Positions 23,156-32,099 of a DNA stretch of 64,000 nucleotides are shown piece after piece. The stretch's first letter is position 1. Each line of letters begins with the position of its first letter. This DNA comes from Littorina saxatilis (Eukaryota; Mollusca; Gastropoda; Littorinimorpha; Littorinidae). The position numbers and the translations under genes are program-made. Below the pieces are notes generated by a model. That model saw nothing but the letters and a program-made list of their open reading frames with translations, did no database searches and had not been told where the DNA came from. The stretch lies in the NCBI RefSeq assembly GCF_037325665.1, contig NC_090261.1, positions 29,626,515 to 29,690,514 of the forward strand. Direction: 5' to 3'.

Positions 23156-26100
23156 TGTCTGTGTCTGTCTGTGTCTGTCTGTGTGTGTCTGTGTGTCTGT
23201 GTATGTGCGTATGTGTAGAGCGATTCAGATAAAACTACTGGACCGGTCTTCATGAAATTTTACATGAGGGTTTCCGAGTATGATATCCCCAGACTTTTTT
23301 CCATTTTTTTTTTATAAATGCCTTTGGTGACGTCATATCCGACTTTGTAAAAGTTGAGGCCGCACTGTCACACCCACGATGTCTTCCGTGTGTAGTCTAA
23401 AATTTGACCTTTTTTTTTTTTAATTACTTCTCGCTGAAATGTAATGATCTTTTTCTTAGGACATAAGAGCTTTTTAGGTGCCTGAGGCATTCTTAAAAGC
23501 TCATTAAAAAATTCTAACTCGTTTAAGAGATGTTTGCAATTAAACACCCTTCTCGGTCCACACGGACCCACGACCACCGGCGAAGGTTAAATTGCATTTC
23601 GAAAGATACATTTAAAAGTGTGTTGACCTTTCAGCTGATTATAACGATTTTAGCACACAGCATCTGCTTTTTTTCTCAGTGGCACATCTGAAATTTAAAG
23701 AAATAAAGAGTACATATTTTGAACAGGTTTCACATAAGTTCAGATCTTTGAAATGACATTGTGTCCAGGAAACTGGACAAAGCGACACTTATCAAAATGT
23801 TTGCTCTTCAAACAGGGATGGTATTGCGCCAGAAAAGCCACAGTCGCGTGTTGTTGCACTCATGAACAACATGAATTATGGGTAATACATAAGTCGAATT
23901 AGGGGTATTAAAATGCTAATTGCACAAGCGTTCTACCAAAATCACGAACGTCATAAAACGATTACGAACGGAAACAATTTGATGAAAGTGGTACGAACGG
24001 ACACATTTTTTCGTCAAAATCAGTACGAACGGACACAAAACTATTTTTTGCAAATTCAATTCATCTTTTGGTTCACATAGGTCCAATATCACACGCATTC
24101 GTACTTTGTGCTATCTGACGACCATTGGAACACACAGAACTTGTAGTGGGGGCCTGTTTCACTCTGATCTAACGAATGTGTATGAACGGAAACGCTTTTC
24201 GTACGAACGGAAACATGCACTTTTGTATGAACGGAAACATAGTGTATGAACGGAATCTGCATGTTTTCAAAAAAACAAGTGATTGTACAAAAGCCATGGG
24301 TTCCTATAAACTTCTGTTCAAGCGAAATGTCGTAACAGGCAATGGTTTTGGTGATCATGTGCAAATCAGGGGTCAGATTCGATAACAGAGCGAGAAAAAC
24401 AAGAAAATGGTTTTTTTTAAGAAATCAGGCAATTCTGCCACGTTCGGCCCGCGTGTGTTATCATACGAATTACTAGCACCTTGGTACTTGCCGCACACAT
24501 AGCCCAACCAATTAGCTACCTTATTCTTACAATGACACAAAAGCGCGCTGCCCACACGACTAACCGCCACGTTTTTTCCCCAAGCAAGTGCCGAAAATGA
24601 GGCTTTATGAACGGAAACATCCGGTGGATGAACGGAAACATCCGGTGGATGAACGGAAACATCCTTTGTGGATGAACGAAAACATCCTGTGGATGAACGG
24701 AAACATCCGGTGGATGAACGGAAACATCCGTTTGATGAACGGAAACATCCGGTGGATGAACGGAAACATCCGGTGGATGAACGGAAACATCCTGTGGATG
24801 AACGGAAACATCCGGTGGATGAACGGAAACATCCTGTGGATGAACGGAAACATCCTGTGGATGAACGGAAACATCCTGTGGAGGAACGGAAACATCCGGT
24901 GGATGAACGGAAATGGTTGACACACCGTGATAACACACATGAAAACACTCGACGGTTTCCGTTGTTGTGTGCAAAGCTTCACAAGTTTTTAGACACACTG
25001 ATGTGCATTAAACAATGAAGACCACACAATGTGGCTTAACTGGCGTCACAAAACGGCCGAAGTCGGCTCTTGTGACGTATTCCCCACGACCTACACCAAG
25101 AGCAGCATCCAGATCCAGAATGGCGGGACTAGAGTGCTAGATGGAAGCCGCGCCGCGCACGCGCGTACATCCACGTGACCGGATGACGCGACCAACTCGG
25201 ACGAGCTTAAAGGCACAGTAAGCCTCCTGTAAACCATCACAGATACGGTCAGGCTTTTACACACAGTACAAACACCCTTTCATTTAAACACTCACCGATT
25301 GAGAACATCCTAGGTGCCCTCCGTAAAGAGCGAACAATTTTCAAAGAATTTATTTTTGCGTGGTTTATCTTACCACTGAGCCATCGTGAACCCGTGTGAT
25401 CCAGTTTCCCTTTTTCACAATGTAGTCGTCAGTTAGTCATTTGAATGCGACTCGATGTGAGCTTATCTGCAATAGCATGTTTTTATGCACCAAACAAACG
25501 GCTGTGGTTCACAAGAACTCTAGCGATGGCTTTTGACTGTTGAGAGGAACTGGCGATATGCATATTATTAAACCGTCGTCTGCTACGACCCTTGCGTGAC
25601 CCTGCTTCCGGGCATTTCTTTTTTCAAACTTTCACAACTTCGAATTGTACTGATCTTGTCTTGATGAAAAAAGAATTCTTTTATGATTAAAGAATGTTTG
25701 TGTAACAAGCTGTTATTTAATTATTTAAATTTTAAAAGTTAGGTCTAGCACAAAAACGCACCACGGTCCAAAAACATTCTGATAATCATCGATCCACGGG
25801 TATCGCCAGTTTACATCGATAGAATGAGACCCGAAGGGACGTTACTCATTTTTGACCTGAGTTCCGGATGGGTCCAAAAAGTGTCGGAGACAATCTGCAA
25901 AATCAATTCTTTAAAAATTGCTCGCTCTTTACGTAGGGCACCTAGGATGTTCCCGTTTGGTGAGCGTTCAAATGGAAGGGTGTTTGTACTGTGTGTAAAA
26001 GCCTGACAGTATATGTGATGGTTTACGGGAGGCTTACTGTGCCTTTAATCAGATTCGATAACAACCGTAAACATTTTTAAATGCTTTTAAGTGCGCTGCA

Positions 26101-27714
26101 TTTCTGGGTGTTTTTTGTTTTGTTTTATAATGGAAGACGATCAGCCATGACATCAATAGAACTTACTCACCACGTGTAGATATCCCTTACAAATCAGTTG
26201 GCCAAAGTCTGATTTCCGTCTGCCTGTGACTTACTGAGGATGATATGAAACTACATGTGAAACATCCATTTCTTCGTGTGCTTTCCCAGGAAAAACATGT
26301 TGCCACAATGTGACAAAGCAAGCACCCACTTTACTCAAATACTATACACTATAATTATTGATGTTACTCGTACAGAACTATAGACATTTTTGGCCCCCCC
26401 CCCCCCCCCCCCCCCCCCTGCTCTTAATCTATAACTGATGCCCCTGAACAAATGAAACTTCATGCATAATTTCTTCTTCTTCTTCTCCTCCATTCATTCA
26501 TTCATTCATGCATCCCATGATTCATGCATTCGTTCGTTCGTTCGTTCGTTCATTCATCCATCCATACAATTATGCGTGCATGCGTCCGTACGTTCGTTCG
26601 TTCTTCCGTTCGTTCGTTCATTCATTCATTCATGCATACATCCGTACAATTATGCATGCATGCGTTCGTTTGTTCGTTCGTCCGTTCGTTCGTTCGTTCA
26701 TTTGTTCATTCATTCATTCATCAATGCATTCATTCATTCATCAATTCATCCATCCCTACATTCATTCATTCGTTCATCCATCCATGCATCCATCCATTCA
26801 TTCATTCGTTCATCCATCCATCTCTTCATTCATTTATTTATTCGTTCATCCCTCCATTCATTCATCCATTCATCGATCCATCCCTCCATTCATTCGTTCA
26901 TCCATCCATCCATCCATTCATTCATTCATTCATTCATACATTCGTTCATCCATCAACCCCTATATTCAGCCATCCATTCTTTCGTTCATCGATCCATCAT
27001 TACATTCATTCATTCGTTCATCCATCCATCCATCCATTCATTCGTTCATCGATCCATCCATCCATTCATTCATACATTCATTCATTCATTCATTTGTTCA
27101 TCCATCCATCCATCCATTCATTCATTGTTTGCAGATAGCAGGCTGGCAGGGACAGTGGGGCGGCGCGAGAGAGTTCCCGCTAGACATGGCCGCCTTCTCC
27201 GTGGACCTCGATTACCTGCTCAAACACCCCAAGGCTGAATTCTCCATCAGCGTTGAACGGGGCTTCTTGGAGGATCATTTCCTGCACAGTCTCAAAGTCA
27301 CACGAAGTGATTTTACGCTACAACCCGATGCCAATTGCTCAAAGGTAACCAACCGGCGTAAGCTTCGGCACGGGTTTTTATTTTAGTTGACGGGAAGGCT
27401 TTCTTGTGGGCAGAATATACCTGCGCAGTTTCAGCGGCACAGACGACGCACTGCCTATTAGTTATGCCGTGATAGGAATTATGACGAGTAGGCTACTTGG
27501 CCTGTTTTCCTTTCATGCAACGTGTTGCGGGCTGGGATAATCTGCAGTGCGTCGTCGGTAGTGCTGAAGTTACATATGTGAGCGGAGCCCCTTATGTATA
27601 TAGGGTGTGATTTTAACCATGCACGGCGCGGCACTAACGCAGGCATGGACGCTCGTACGCACGCGCGCGCACAAACACTCGTACGCGCGCGCGCACACAC
27701 ACACACTGACACAC

Positions 27715-27775
<61 letters not shown>

Positions 27776-29366
27776 ACCACTCATATTACCGACCCATCCA
27801 TAACATAAGGAGACATGTATAACATTAACAGCTGTTGTGTTTTCAGCGTAGCAATAGGGTCCGATATTTAGACGAGACAAGTATAATGCCGACGAGTCAA
27901 AGACGAGTCGCATTATACTTGTTCGAGTCTAAATATCGGACCCTATTGCTACGCTGAAAACACAATAGCGATTATATAGCTGTTCTGACCTTGATTTGTT
28001 GTTCCAAACTTACAAAATGACAGTTTTTGCGTCGATGCGTTGATCTCAGGTTTTGATAGCAGACGCCGTTTCTTATGCGCATTAGTTTTGCGCAGGCGCC
28101 ACACTGACTTTGGAAAAAAACTCGATTTGACAATACAGCTGTTAAACAGATTTGTATAAGTTCATTCGTATGCAACAAAAAGAAGTTTGAGTTTTTTTAA
28201 TTTTGAACAAGACTACTTATAAAGAAGACCAAAACACAACATCAACGGAAAACTAGAAACAACTGAAGAACTAGGATGCAACAAGGGGAGGAGAAGAGAA
28301 CAGCTAATCCGTACAACGCGAGCAGACGGCAGCGAAGTTTTCAGTTTGGGTGAATGGCATTTATACTTGTCTCGTCATGAAGCGAATTTTTCAACCTCAG
28401 TTATAAACGACTACATGAATGTTAGTGCCATGGGTCGATCATCAATACTTCAGAGGGGAAGTGGGGTATTCAGTGTGAAGTTACCAGGTAAGAAAAACCG
28501 AATGCGAAAGTTTGTCTCAGTCGGCAACTGAGCTCACACAGGCAAACAAAAACGGCTGTTCCGTTTTACCCCCCTGTTTGAACTAGGCCTACATCTTTCG
28601 ACTTTGGGTATTTTGTGGTGTTTAGGGACATAAAATAGTTGGTTTAGTCCTGTTTCATCGGGAAGTTAGCAGAAAAGGGTATGCTATCGACATTTGTAAA
28701 GCTGAAAAACATTCCCGAGAAGAATTTCAAGTTGTCAGTGTATGCTGTTGTCGATTGAAACAACCTGTGGTACAGATGGGTAAACCGGAACCATGCGTCT
28801 TTGTTATTGCCAATATGCTTTTGGATATTGGCAAAAATGGCCGACTTCCGTAGCATTATGCTTTGATGATGATGTTGAGACCATCCAATCACAGCCCCCG
28901 AATTCCCCCACGTGTCCATCAGAATAGCTATATATAATTTTGTAAGTTTGGAACAACAAATCAAGGTCAGAACAGCTATATAATCGCTATTGTATTTTCA
29001 GCGTAGCAATAGGGTCCGATATTTAGACTCGAACAAGTATAATGCGACTCGTCTTCGACTCGTCGGCATTATACTTGTCTCGTCTAAATATCGGACCCTA
29101 TTGCTACGCTGAAAACACAATAGCTGTTAATAAAGAGACGTTAGTATGTTTATTCTGGAAGCAAAACAATTATGCGTGTGTATTTGTATGTGTGCGTGTG
29201 CGTGTTTGTGTGCTTGCGCGCGCGTGTGTGTGTGTCTGTGTGTGACTTTTGTTTTCAGGTTTTGGCGTGGCATACCCAAACAACACTGCCCAAACTGAAG
29301 ATGCCGAGAGTTCTTTTGGACACACAGAGGAAATCAGTTGGAAATGACACATCAAAAATAAAATAA
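11004..29366 (+). CDS. GT43 beta-1,3-glucuronosyltransferase (B3GAT family), divergent copy
   Basis: Six exons, 11004-11091, 14545-14933, 19871-20077, 21980-22066, 27135-27344 and 29259-29366, give a 362-residue type II Golgi membrane protein. Family members transfer glucuronic acid from UDP-GlcA to galactose, in the proteoglycan linker or on glycoprotein glycans. Seen in order are a signal anchor (about residues 6-25), a variable stem, PIAYVITPTYNR, QKADLLRL, the metal-binding DDD (216-218), VVSVWLVGMVGG, FPLDMAAFSV, RGFLED with the expected catalytic Glu (303), and AWHTQTTLPKLK. Human GlcATs have [16 protein letters not shown] and a GRGSDP tail; here WL replaces WP, Gln (334) replaces the Arg of HTRTE, and the tail ends NDTSKIK. 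All joins agree in phase. In-frame ATGs at 10941 and 10980 are possible earlier starts. Its acceptor is not predictable. Confidence 0.88.
11190..13016. mobile_element. Possible element with TGACGTTATATCCGG subterminal repeats
   Basis: Copies of a TGACGTTATAtCCGG-like motif in both orientations cluster at 11199-11321 and 12851-13010, with weaker ones near 12003-12070. Clusters near both ends with unrelated sequence between are typical of subterminal transposase-binding repeats. The exact termini were not found. A CA array lies inside at 11673-11742. Confidence 0.4.
12459..12680. repeat. Degenerate tandem repeat of about 60-70 bp
   Basis: Three to four copies of a unit containing CAGGAACTCACAAA and AAAACATTTTTC. 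Intronic; no other meaning seen. Confidence 0.7.
13083..13295 (+). mobile_element. Partial copy of the AGGCACAGTAAGCCTCC element
   Basis: Starts TTAAAGGCACAGTAAAGCCTCC, as in 25211-26044, and stops after the 'gagccatcgtgaacccgtgt' block. Only the left part is present. Confidence 0.65.
13300..14330 (+). mobile_element. Interspersed repeat with CCGGCTTCGCCGGGG motif
   Basis: Contains a GC-rich hairpin motif near 13318-13333, a CAGACAGA/TATATA hairpin at about 13780-13860, and a block at 13880-14150 that recurs inverted at 18570-18870. A second related segment follows at 14220-14330. The family is not placed. Confidence 0.6.
14545..14933 (+). CDS. GT43 gene (+), exon 2: stem and start of catalytic domain
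   Basis: Follows the strong acceptor GTTTTCTCTTTTCAG. The first ~83 residues are a basic, low-conservation stem; PIAYVITPTYNR, QKADLLRLCYT and HWIVVEDN then match the start of the GT43 fold. The donor GTGAGT at 14934 leaves phase 0. Confidence 0.85.
14934..16177 (+). other. Intron 2 of the GT43 gene, unassigned part
   Basis: AT-rich intron sequence with a poly-G stretch near 15625. I see no gene or recognisable element. Confidence 0.5.
16178..16396. repeat. (GT)n microsatellite
   Basis: About 220 bp of GT with few interruptions. Cys/Val and His/Thr frames across it are artefacts. Confidence 0.95.
16514..17031. repeat. 64-bp minisatellite, about 8 units
   Basis: Regular units containing AGCACTCGCTTTCGTTCTTC and ACTTTCATCACATGTTCACG, each 64 bp, mostly identical between neighbours. 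There are no unique spacers, so it is not a CRISPR-like array. Confidence 0.9.
17700..18125 (+). mobile_element. tRNA-derived SINE carrying a GA-bubble hairpin
   Basis: The tRNA-like head has an A box (TAGCTCAGTTGG) and a B box (AGGTCGAACCCC) at about 17717-17784. The body ends GAGGACGTTAAACCCTAATA. Inside it, 17964-18040 is a hairpin whose outer arms GATACTTTGAC and GTCAAAGTATC flank mismatched GA/GA. The tail is (AGTC)n-like. Confidence 0.75.
18440..18935 (-). mobile_element. Inverted copy of the CCGGCTTCGCCGGG repeat
   Basis: Starts with several GC-rich CGCTTCGCCGGG hairpins, then matches 13840-14165 in reverse orientation and ends at the CAGACAGA/TATATA segment. Together with 13300-14330 it forms a widely spaced inverted pair in the same intron. 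Confidence 0.65.
19236..19560 (+). mobile_element. Partial copy of the interspersed repeat seen at 59834-60684
   Basis: A GT array followed by CAGCGATTCCGAGAAAATTA, an 'atatccccgaacg' block and 'gatgtcacatccggc', in the order found in the longer copies. Diverged and truncated. Confidence 0.45.
19871..20077 (+). CDS. GT43 gene (+), exon 3: DDD metal site
   Basis: 69 codons from VADILRGC to LLVFEA, phase 0 at both ends (acceptor CCAACAG, donor GTAAGT). Contains RGVAQRNAALTWLR and GGVYFADDDNTYD, the family's acceptor-loop and DXD region. It is 39 nt longer than the matching exon of the - strand gene. Confidence 0.92.
20161..20412. repeat. 52-bp minisatellite, nearly 5 units
   Basis: Units begin TTTTAGCGAAATGTCAGAGC at 20161, 20213, 20265, 20317 and 20369. 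It lies 84 bp downstream of the exon 3 donor of the GT43 gene. Confidence 0.9.
20991..21745. mobile_element. ~750-bp inverted-repeat element
   Basis: Ends are CCTACCTAGAGTTGG (20992-21006) and CCAACTCTAGGTAGG (21724-21738). The flanks rejoin to a sequence similar to the nearby segment at 20797-20825 (catggtaactc...gttgaatgtc), which acts as an empty-site comparison and supports an insertion. No coding capacity. Confidence 0.6.
21980..22066 (+). CDS. GT43 gene (+), exon 4
   Basis: An 87-nt exon, phase 0 at both ends, encoding VRWTKVVSVWLVGMVGGAYY and EGPVCKNGK. It has exactly the same length and position as exon 57428-57514 of the - strand gene. Confidence 0.88.
22139..22820 (+). mobile_element. 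Repeat with irregular GTTTCCGTTC motifs, left copy
   Basis: About nine copies of a G(T)TTCCGTTCRTAC motif are spread over 680 bp at irregular spacing. The whole block recurs in reverse at 23962-24936. It begins 73 bp after exon 4 of the GT43 gene. Confidence 0.65.
23044..23350 (+). mobile_element. Partial copy of the interspersed repeat seen at 59834-60684
   Basis: Starts with TTTAGTCCAGTTTTGACTAAA, a GT array at 23103-23216, then GAGCGATTCAGATAAAACTA and 'gacgtcatatccgac'. It stops where the TTAA-type element at 23365-23592 begins. Confidence 0.65.
23365..23592 (+). mobile_element. Right part of the CCTTCGCC TTAA-type element
   Basis: Matches the right two thirds of 4875-5163 and ends CACCGGCGAAGGTTAA. 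The left inverted repeat is missing, apparently lost at the junction with the preceding repeat. Confidence 0.6.
23962..24936 (-). mobile_element. Repeat with GTTTCCGTTC motifs, right inverted copy with amplified array
   Basis: Reverse-orientation counterpart of 22139-22820, including the unique blocks between motifs. It is longer because one motif has been amplified into a 21-bp array at about 24608-24916. Confidence 0.7.
24608..24916. repeat. 21-bp minisatellite, about 15 units
   Basis: Unit close to GTGGATGAACGGAAACATCC plus one base. Because 21 is a multiple of 3, several frames stay open on both strands (for example DERKHPV heptads); these are artefacts. Confidence 0.9.
25207..26048. mobile_element. 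TTAA-flanked DNA element of 834 bp, complete
   Basis: The body at 25211-26044 has long inverted ends starting AGGCACAGTAAGCCTCC and a TTAA on each side. No transposase frame. Partial copies lie at 10311-10640, 13083-13295 and 33390-33715, so this is the reference copy for the family in the window. Confidence 0.8.
26050..26485 (+). other. Intron sequence with a poly-C run
   Basis: Unremarkable intron sequence apart from about 24 C residues at 26395-26418. Nothing else recognised. Confidence 0.5.
26490..27127. repeat. (CATT/CATC/GTTC)n tetranucleotide tract, about 640 bp
   Basis: A pyrimidine-leaning ATTC, ATCC and GTTC repeat that ends 8 bp before the 3' splice site of exon 27135-27344. It probably supplies that exon's polypyrimidine tract. 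All three forward frames are open (Ser-Phe-Ile-His), and none is coding. Confidence 0.9.
27135..27344 (+). CDS. GT43 gene (+), exon 5: catalytic Glu
   Basis: 70 codons, phase 0 at both ends, from IAGWQGQW to QPDANCSK, with FPLDMAAFSV and RGFLED. The acceptor TTGTTTGCAG follows directly on a 640-bp CATT-type tract. Open frames that extend upstream into the tract (Ser-Ile-His repeats) are not coding. Confidence 0.9.
27703..27772. repeat. (CA)n microsatellite
   Basis: CA array next to CGCG-rich sequence, about 50 bp before the TTAA-flanked element at 27825. Confidence 0.9.
27825..29130. mobile_element. TTAA-flanked element with 190-bp inverted repeats that are themselves palindromic
   Basis: The body of 1298 bp (27829-29126) has inverted repeats at 27829-28018 and 28937-29126, nearly identical, with TTAA on both sides. 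Each inverted repeat contains a 131-bp palindrome (27835-27965, and its mirror at about 28990-29120) with GA/GA mismatches. Short frames inside (for example 28346-28531) do not resemble a transposase. It lies in the last intron of the GT43 gene and its right end is 128 bp from the last exon. Confidence 0.8.
29170..29244. repeat. GT-rich tract before the last GT43 exon
   Basis: Interrupted GT repeats that end about 14 bp before the acceptor of the last exon. Confidence 0.8.
29259..29366 (+). CDS. GT43 gene (+), last exon
   Basis: Acceptor GTTTTCAG, phase 0. Encodes VLAWHTQTTLPKLKMPR and a non-canonical tail to the stop at 29364-29366. The last codons and stop (AAAATAAAATAAAC) contain overlapping AATAAA hexamers, so the polyadenylation signal may overlap the stop codon. 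Confidence 0.85.
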   Translation, partial: VLAWHTQTTLPKLKMPRVLLDTQRKSVGNDTSKIK

Positions 29367-29712
29367 ACGTTCCACAATTTCTACAACAGATTTTTCTTGG
29401 ACAGTCAACACTTTTGTTGTCGTGGGGTCTTTCTCGTAAGGTTGTTCGTCAATTGTAACCGCAAGACCTGCAAGAATAAACCCCCACTCACCCCCCCCCC
29501 CCCCCACCATTCACAAAAAAAGTAACTAACTAAACTGCCACCACAACGGGAACACTGCAATGATGGTTCTTCTAAAATGTATTAATTCTCTCGGAGTCTC
29601 CTATTCAATGCATTGACCCGTCCTGTGTAACTCTCATTGTAGTGACAAGAAACACAAACTAGAATTAGAAAGCATTTCGCTGAACTTAATGGTGCAAGGT
29701 TGGGGGAGGGGG

Positions 29713-30216
29713 CAGGGGCGGATCACATCATTTTAAAGGGGGGGTTTCCACATTTCTTTTATGGACAAATAGACGCCGCGAAGCGTTTAGTTGAGGGCGC
29801 GAAGCTTTCATACCTGCTAGGGGGGTCCTAGGGCATGCCCCCCGGAAAATGTTGATAAAAACAAGGAGCCAAGAAACTTTCCCTAATTCCCTTCCAAAAA
29901 GTACATTTAAGAAGCCAAATTTGGATCAAAACAAGGACAATTGACCGATCTGGTGCAACCTGAGCCAACAAATTACCCAACTACTTTCCAAAACCGTCAC
30001 TTAGAAGAGTAAGACCGGCTCTTAGAGGGGTCCCGCCGGGGGCATGCCCCCCCCCCCCCCCCCGGAAAATGTTGATTAAAAAATCAAGGAAAATGGAGCA
30101 ATCTGAGCATCAGTTTTTCTTTATTTTCAAATTTATTTATTTCTTCTATTTTTATGTTTTTTATTTGTAGGCTGGGAGGGGGGGGGTCTGGGAAACACCC
30201 CCTGGATCCGCCCCTG
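29713..30216. mobile_element. hAT-like short inverted-repeat element
   Basis: Ends are CAGGGGCGGATC and GGATCCGCCCCTG, the terminal inverted repeat common in non-autonomous hAT elements of many animals. Inside are 'catgccccccggaaaatgtt' blocks in tandem. Flanks are G-rich, so the 8-bp target duplication cannot be read. Confidence 0.65.
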
Positions 30217-30219
30217 GGG

Positions 30220-30830
30220 GGTGGGGTGGGGGGGGGGGGGTGGGGGGTCGGGGGTGCAGAGGGAAATACATGATACTTTTTTTTCACATGGAGGTGGTTG
30301 TGTGCCACACATCGCATATTTTAGTAAATCAGCAAAAGCCTTGTATAGGCTGATGTCCTACCTATATCAAACACTGTACATTCCCATTGTAGTTTCTTTG
30401 CCTATATATAGCTTCATAACCCGGTGATGATAGGCTACCATTGTCGATTTTTGCATTCAACCTCTTTTGAAAGCTAACAACTAACACCAGACAGTGTCTT
30501 CATTGTGTCATTATTATTTGTCTGTTCACTGTAAAGAACAGTCGGTTTGGTGGGCTCGTGGATGTTTTGTATTGTAACAAACACTGTACATAGTTTCTTT
30601 GATTGTAATTAGATAAACGTTCGAGAAATTAACGTAACCCATTTTGTTTTTTATTCTTCATTTCTGATTAGTCTTCTTGAGAACGACGCCTTTATGCCAA
30701 CCATGTGTGTTGACGTGTATCTTTGTTTGATTGGTTTTAATTTATTTAAAATTCTGTGTGGCATTTAGAGCAAATATGAGTACGTGCGATCGCAGTACCT
30801 GAGAAGCAAGTATTCGGGAAGCTTGAGATG
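30220..30830. other. Spacer, nothing recognised
   Basis: G-rich start, then AT-rich sequence with no gene or repeat I can name. Confidence 0.4.
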
Positions 30831-30832
30831 GT

Positions 30833-30833
<1 letters not shown>

Positions 30834-30903
<70 letters not shown>
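30834..30903. repeat. (CT)n microsatellite
   Basis: About 70 bp of uninterrupted CT. Confidence 0.95.
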
Positions 30904-30908
<5 letters not shown>

Positions 30909-31159
30909 TAGTGACCGTGTGTATCTTTGTTTGTGTGTATTTCCGTCTGTGGTACTTTTTTCTATTATAAAACTGATATCCTATTTTATTTTTCTATTTC
31001 ATTTCATTTTTATTTTATTTTGTACATTTTCATGTTATATTTCTTTAATTTACTTGATTTTATTCATATTGTTACATTTTGTTACAGAGACCCATCTTTG
31101 GGGAGACAAAATGTTTTAAATAATAGTTTCTTATTATCAACATTTCTGTCCTCAAGTTT

Positions 31160-31315
31160 TGCGATCAAAACCTGCGACAAGACGATAAGAAACAAAACGA
31201 TACAACCACCCCCCCCCCCCCCCCCACCCCAATTCGCAATACTTATCTTCAGATCAAAATCTGCGACAAGACGATAAGAAACAAATTGACACAACCACCC
31301 CCCCCCCCCCCCCTA
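31160..31315. repeat. Duplicated block with poly-C
   Basis: The text 'gcgacaagacgataagaaac' followed by an ACAACC-poly-C run occurs twice, about 80 bp apart. Confidence 0.8.
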
Positions 31316-31562
31316 ACACATTCGCTTGAAGTAAACTATTCCAACATACCCATATATTTGCTTTATAACAAAAACCACAAAATAATAATGAGATCAACAG
31401 TCGAACAAATGAGAGAAACTTACTATTGACAAAAAAATATAATCCAGATCCAAATACGTGTTTTGAATCATGCATTAATTAAAGCAGAGTAAAAATGGCA
31501 ACAGTCAGATCTGAAGTCAAACAAAGGTCAATCACAGGCAATTGAAACGCAAACAAATACTT

Positions 31563-31565
<3 letters not shown>

Positions 31566-31610
<45 letters not shown>
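31566..31610. repeat. (CA)n microsatellite
   Basis: About 40 bp of CA followed by CAACAA-rich sequence. Confidence 0.95.
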
Positions 31611-31614
<4 letters not shown>

Positions 31615-31741
31615 CGGCAACAACAATTACACCACCAACAACAACAACAACTACAAGCGTGTGCATGCTTACACATTGGCTCTGAATTTGAGTTTCCGAC
31701 GGTATTCTCAAATTTTCGGGAAAAGCTGTTAATTGTGCATA

Positions 31742-32090
31742 AATCTAATTTTTCGTGCACAAGCTTTTCCCAGAGTTGGAAAACACTGCCAGAATCCCAT
31801 AATCGAGCAGCCACGGGATTTCTTCAGAATCAAAAATAAAGTAAGTGATCTGCACAAATTAATTTTTTCGTGCTCAAGCTTTTCCCAGGGTTGGAGAACA
31901 CTGCCAGAATCCCAGAATCGTGAAGCCACAGGAGTTCTTCAGAATCAAAAATAAAGTAAGTGATCTGCACAAATCTAATTTTTCGTACTCAAGCTTTTCC
32001 CAGGGTTGGAGAACACTGCCAGAATCCCATAATCGAGCGGCCAAATGATTTTATTCAGAATAAAAAAAAAAGTAAGTGATCTAACCAATT
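31742..32090. repeat. ~114-bp tandem repeat, 3 units
   Basis: Units carrying CAAGCTTTTCCCAG and CACTGCCAGAATCCCA start near 31742, 31855 and 31970. Confidence 0.85.
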
Positions 32091-32099
32091 CATCATAAT

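Noticed and set aside
24373-25018. Heptad-repeat frames on both strands (DERKHPV and others)
   Set aside because: Produced by the 21-bp minisatellite, whose period is a multiple of three.
26462-27238. Frames of 204-292 codons rich in Ser-Phe-Ile-His
   Set aside because: All three forward frames are open because the CATT-type tract lacks stops. Only 27135-27344 is a real exon.
28346-28531. 61-codon frame inside the TTAA-flanked element as a gene
   Set aside because: No domain and no upstream exon; a possible donor follows, but nothing else supports it.
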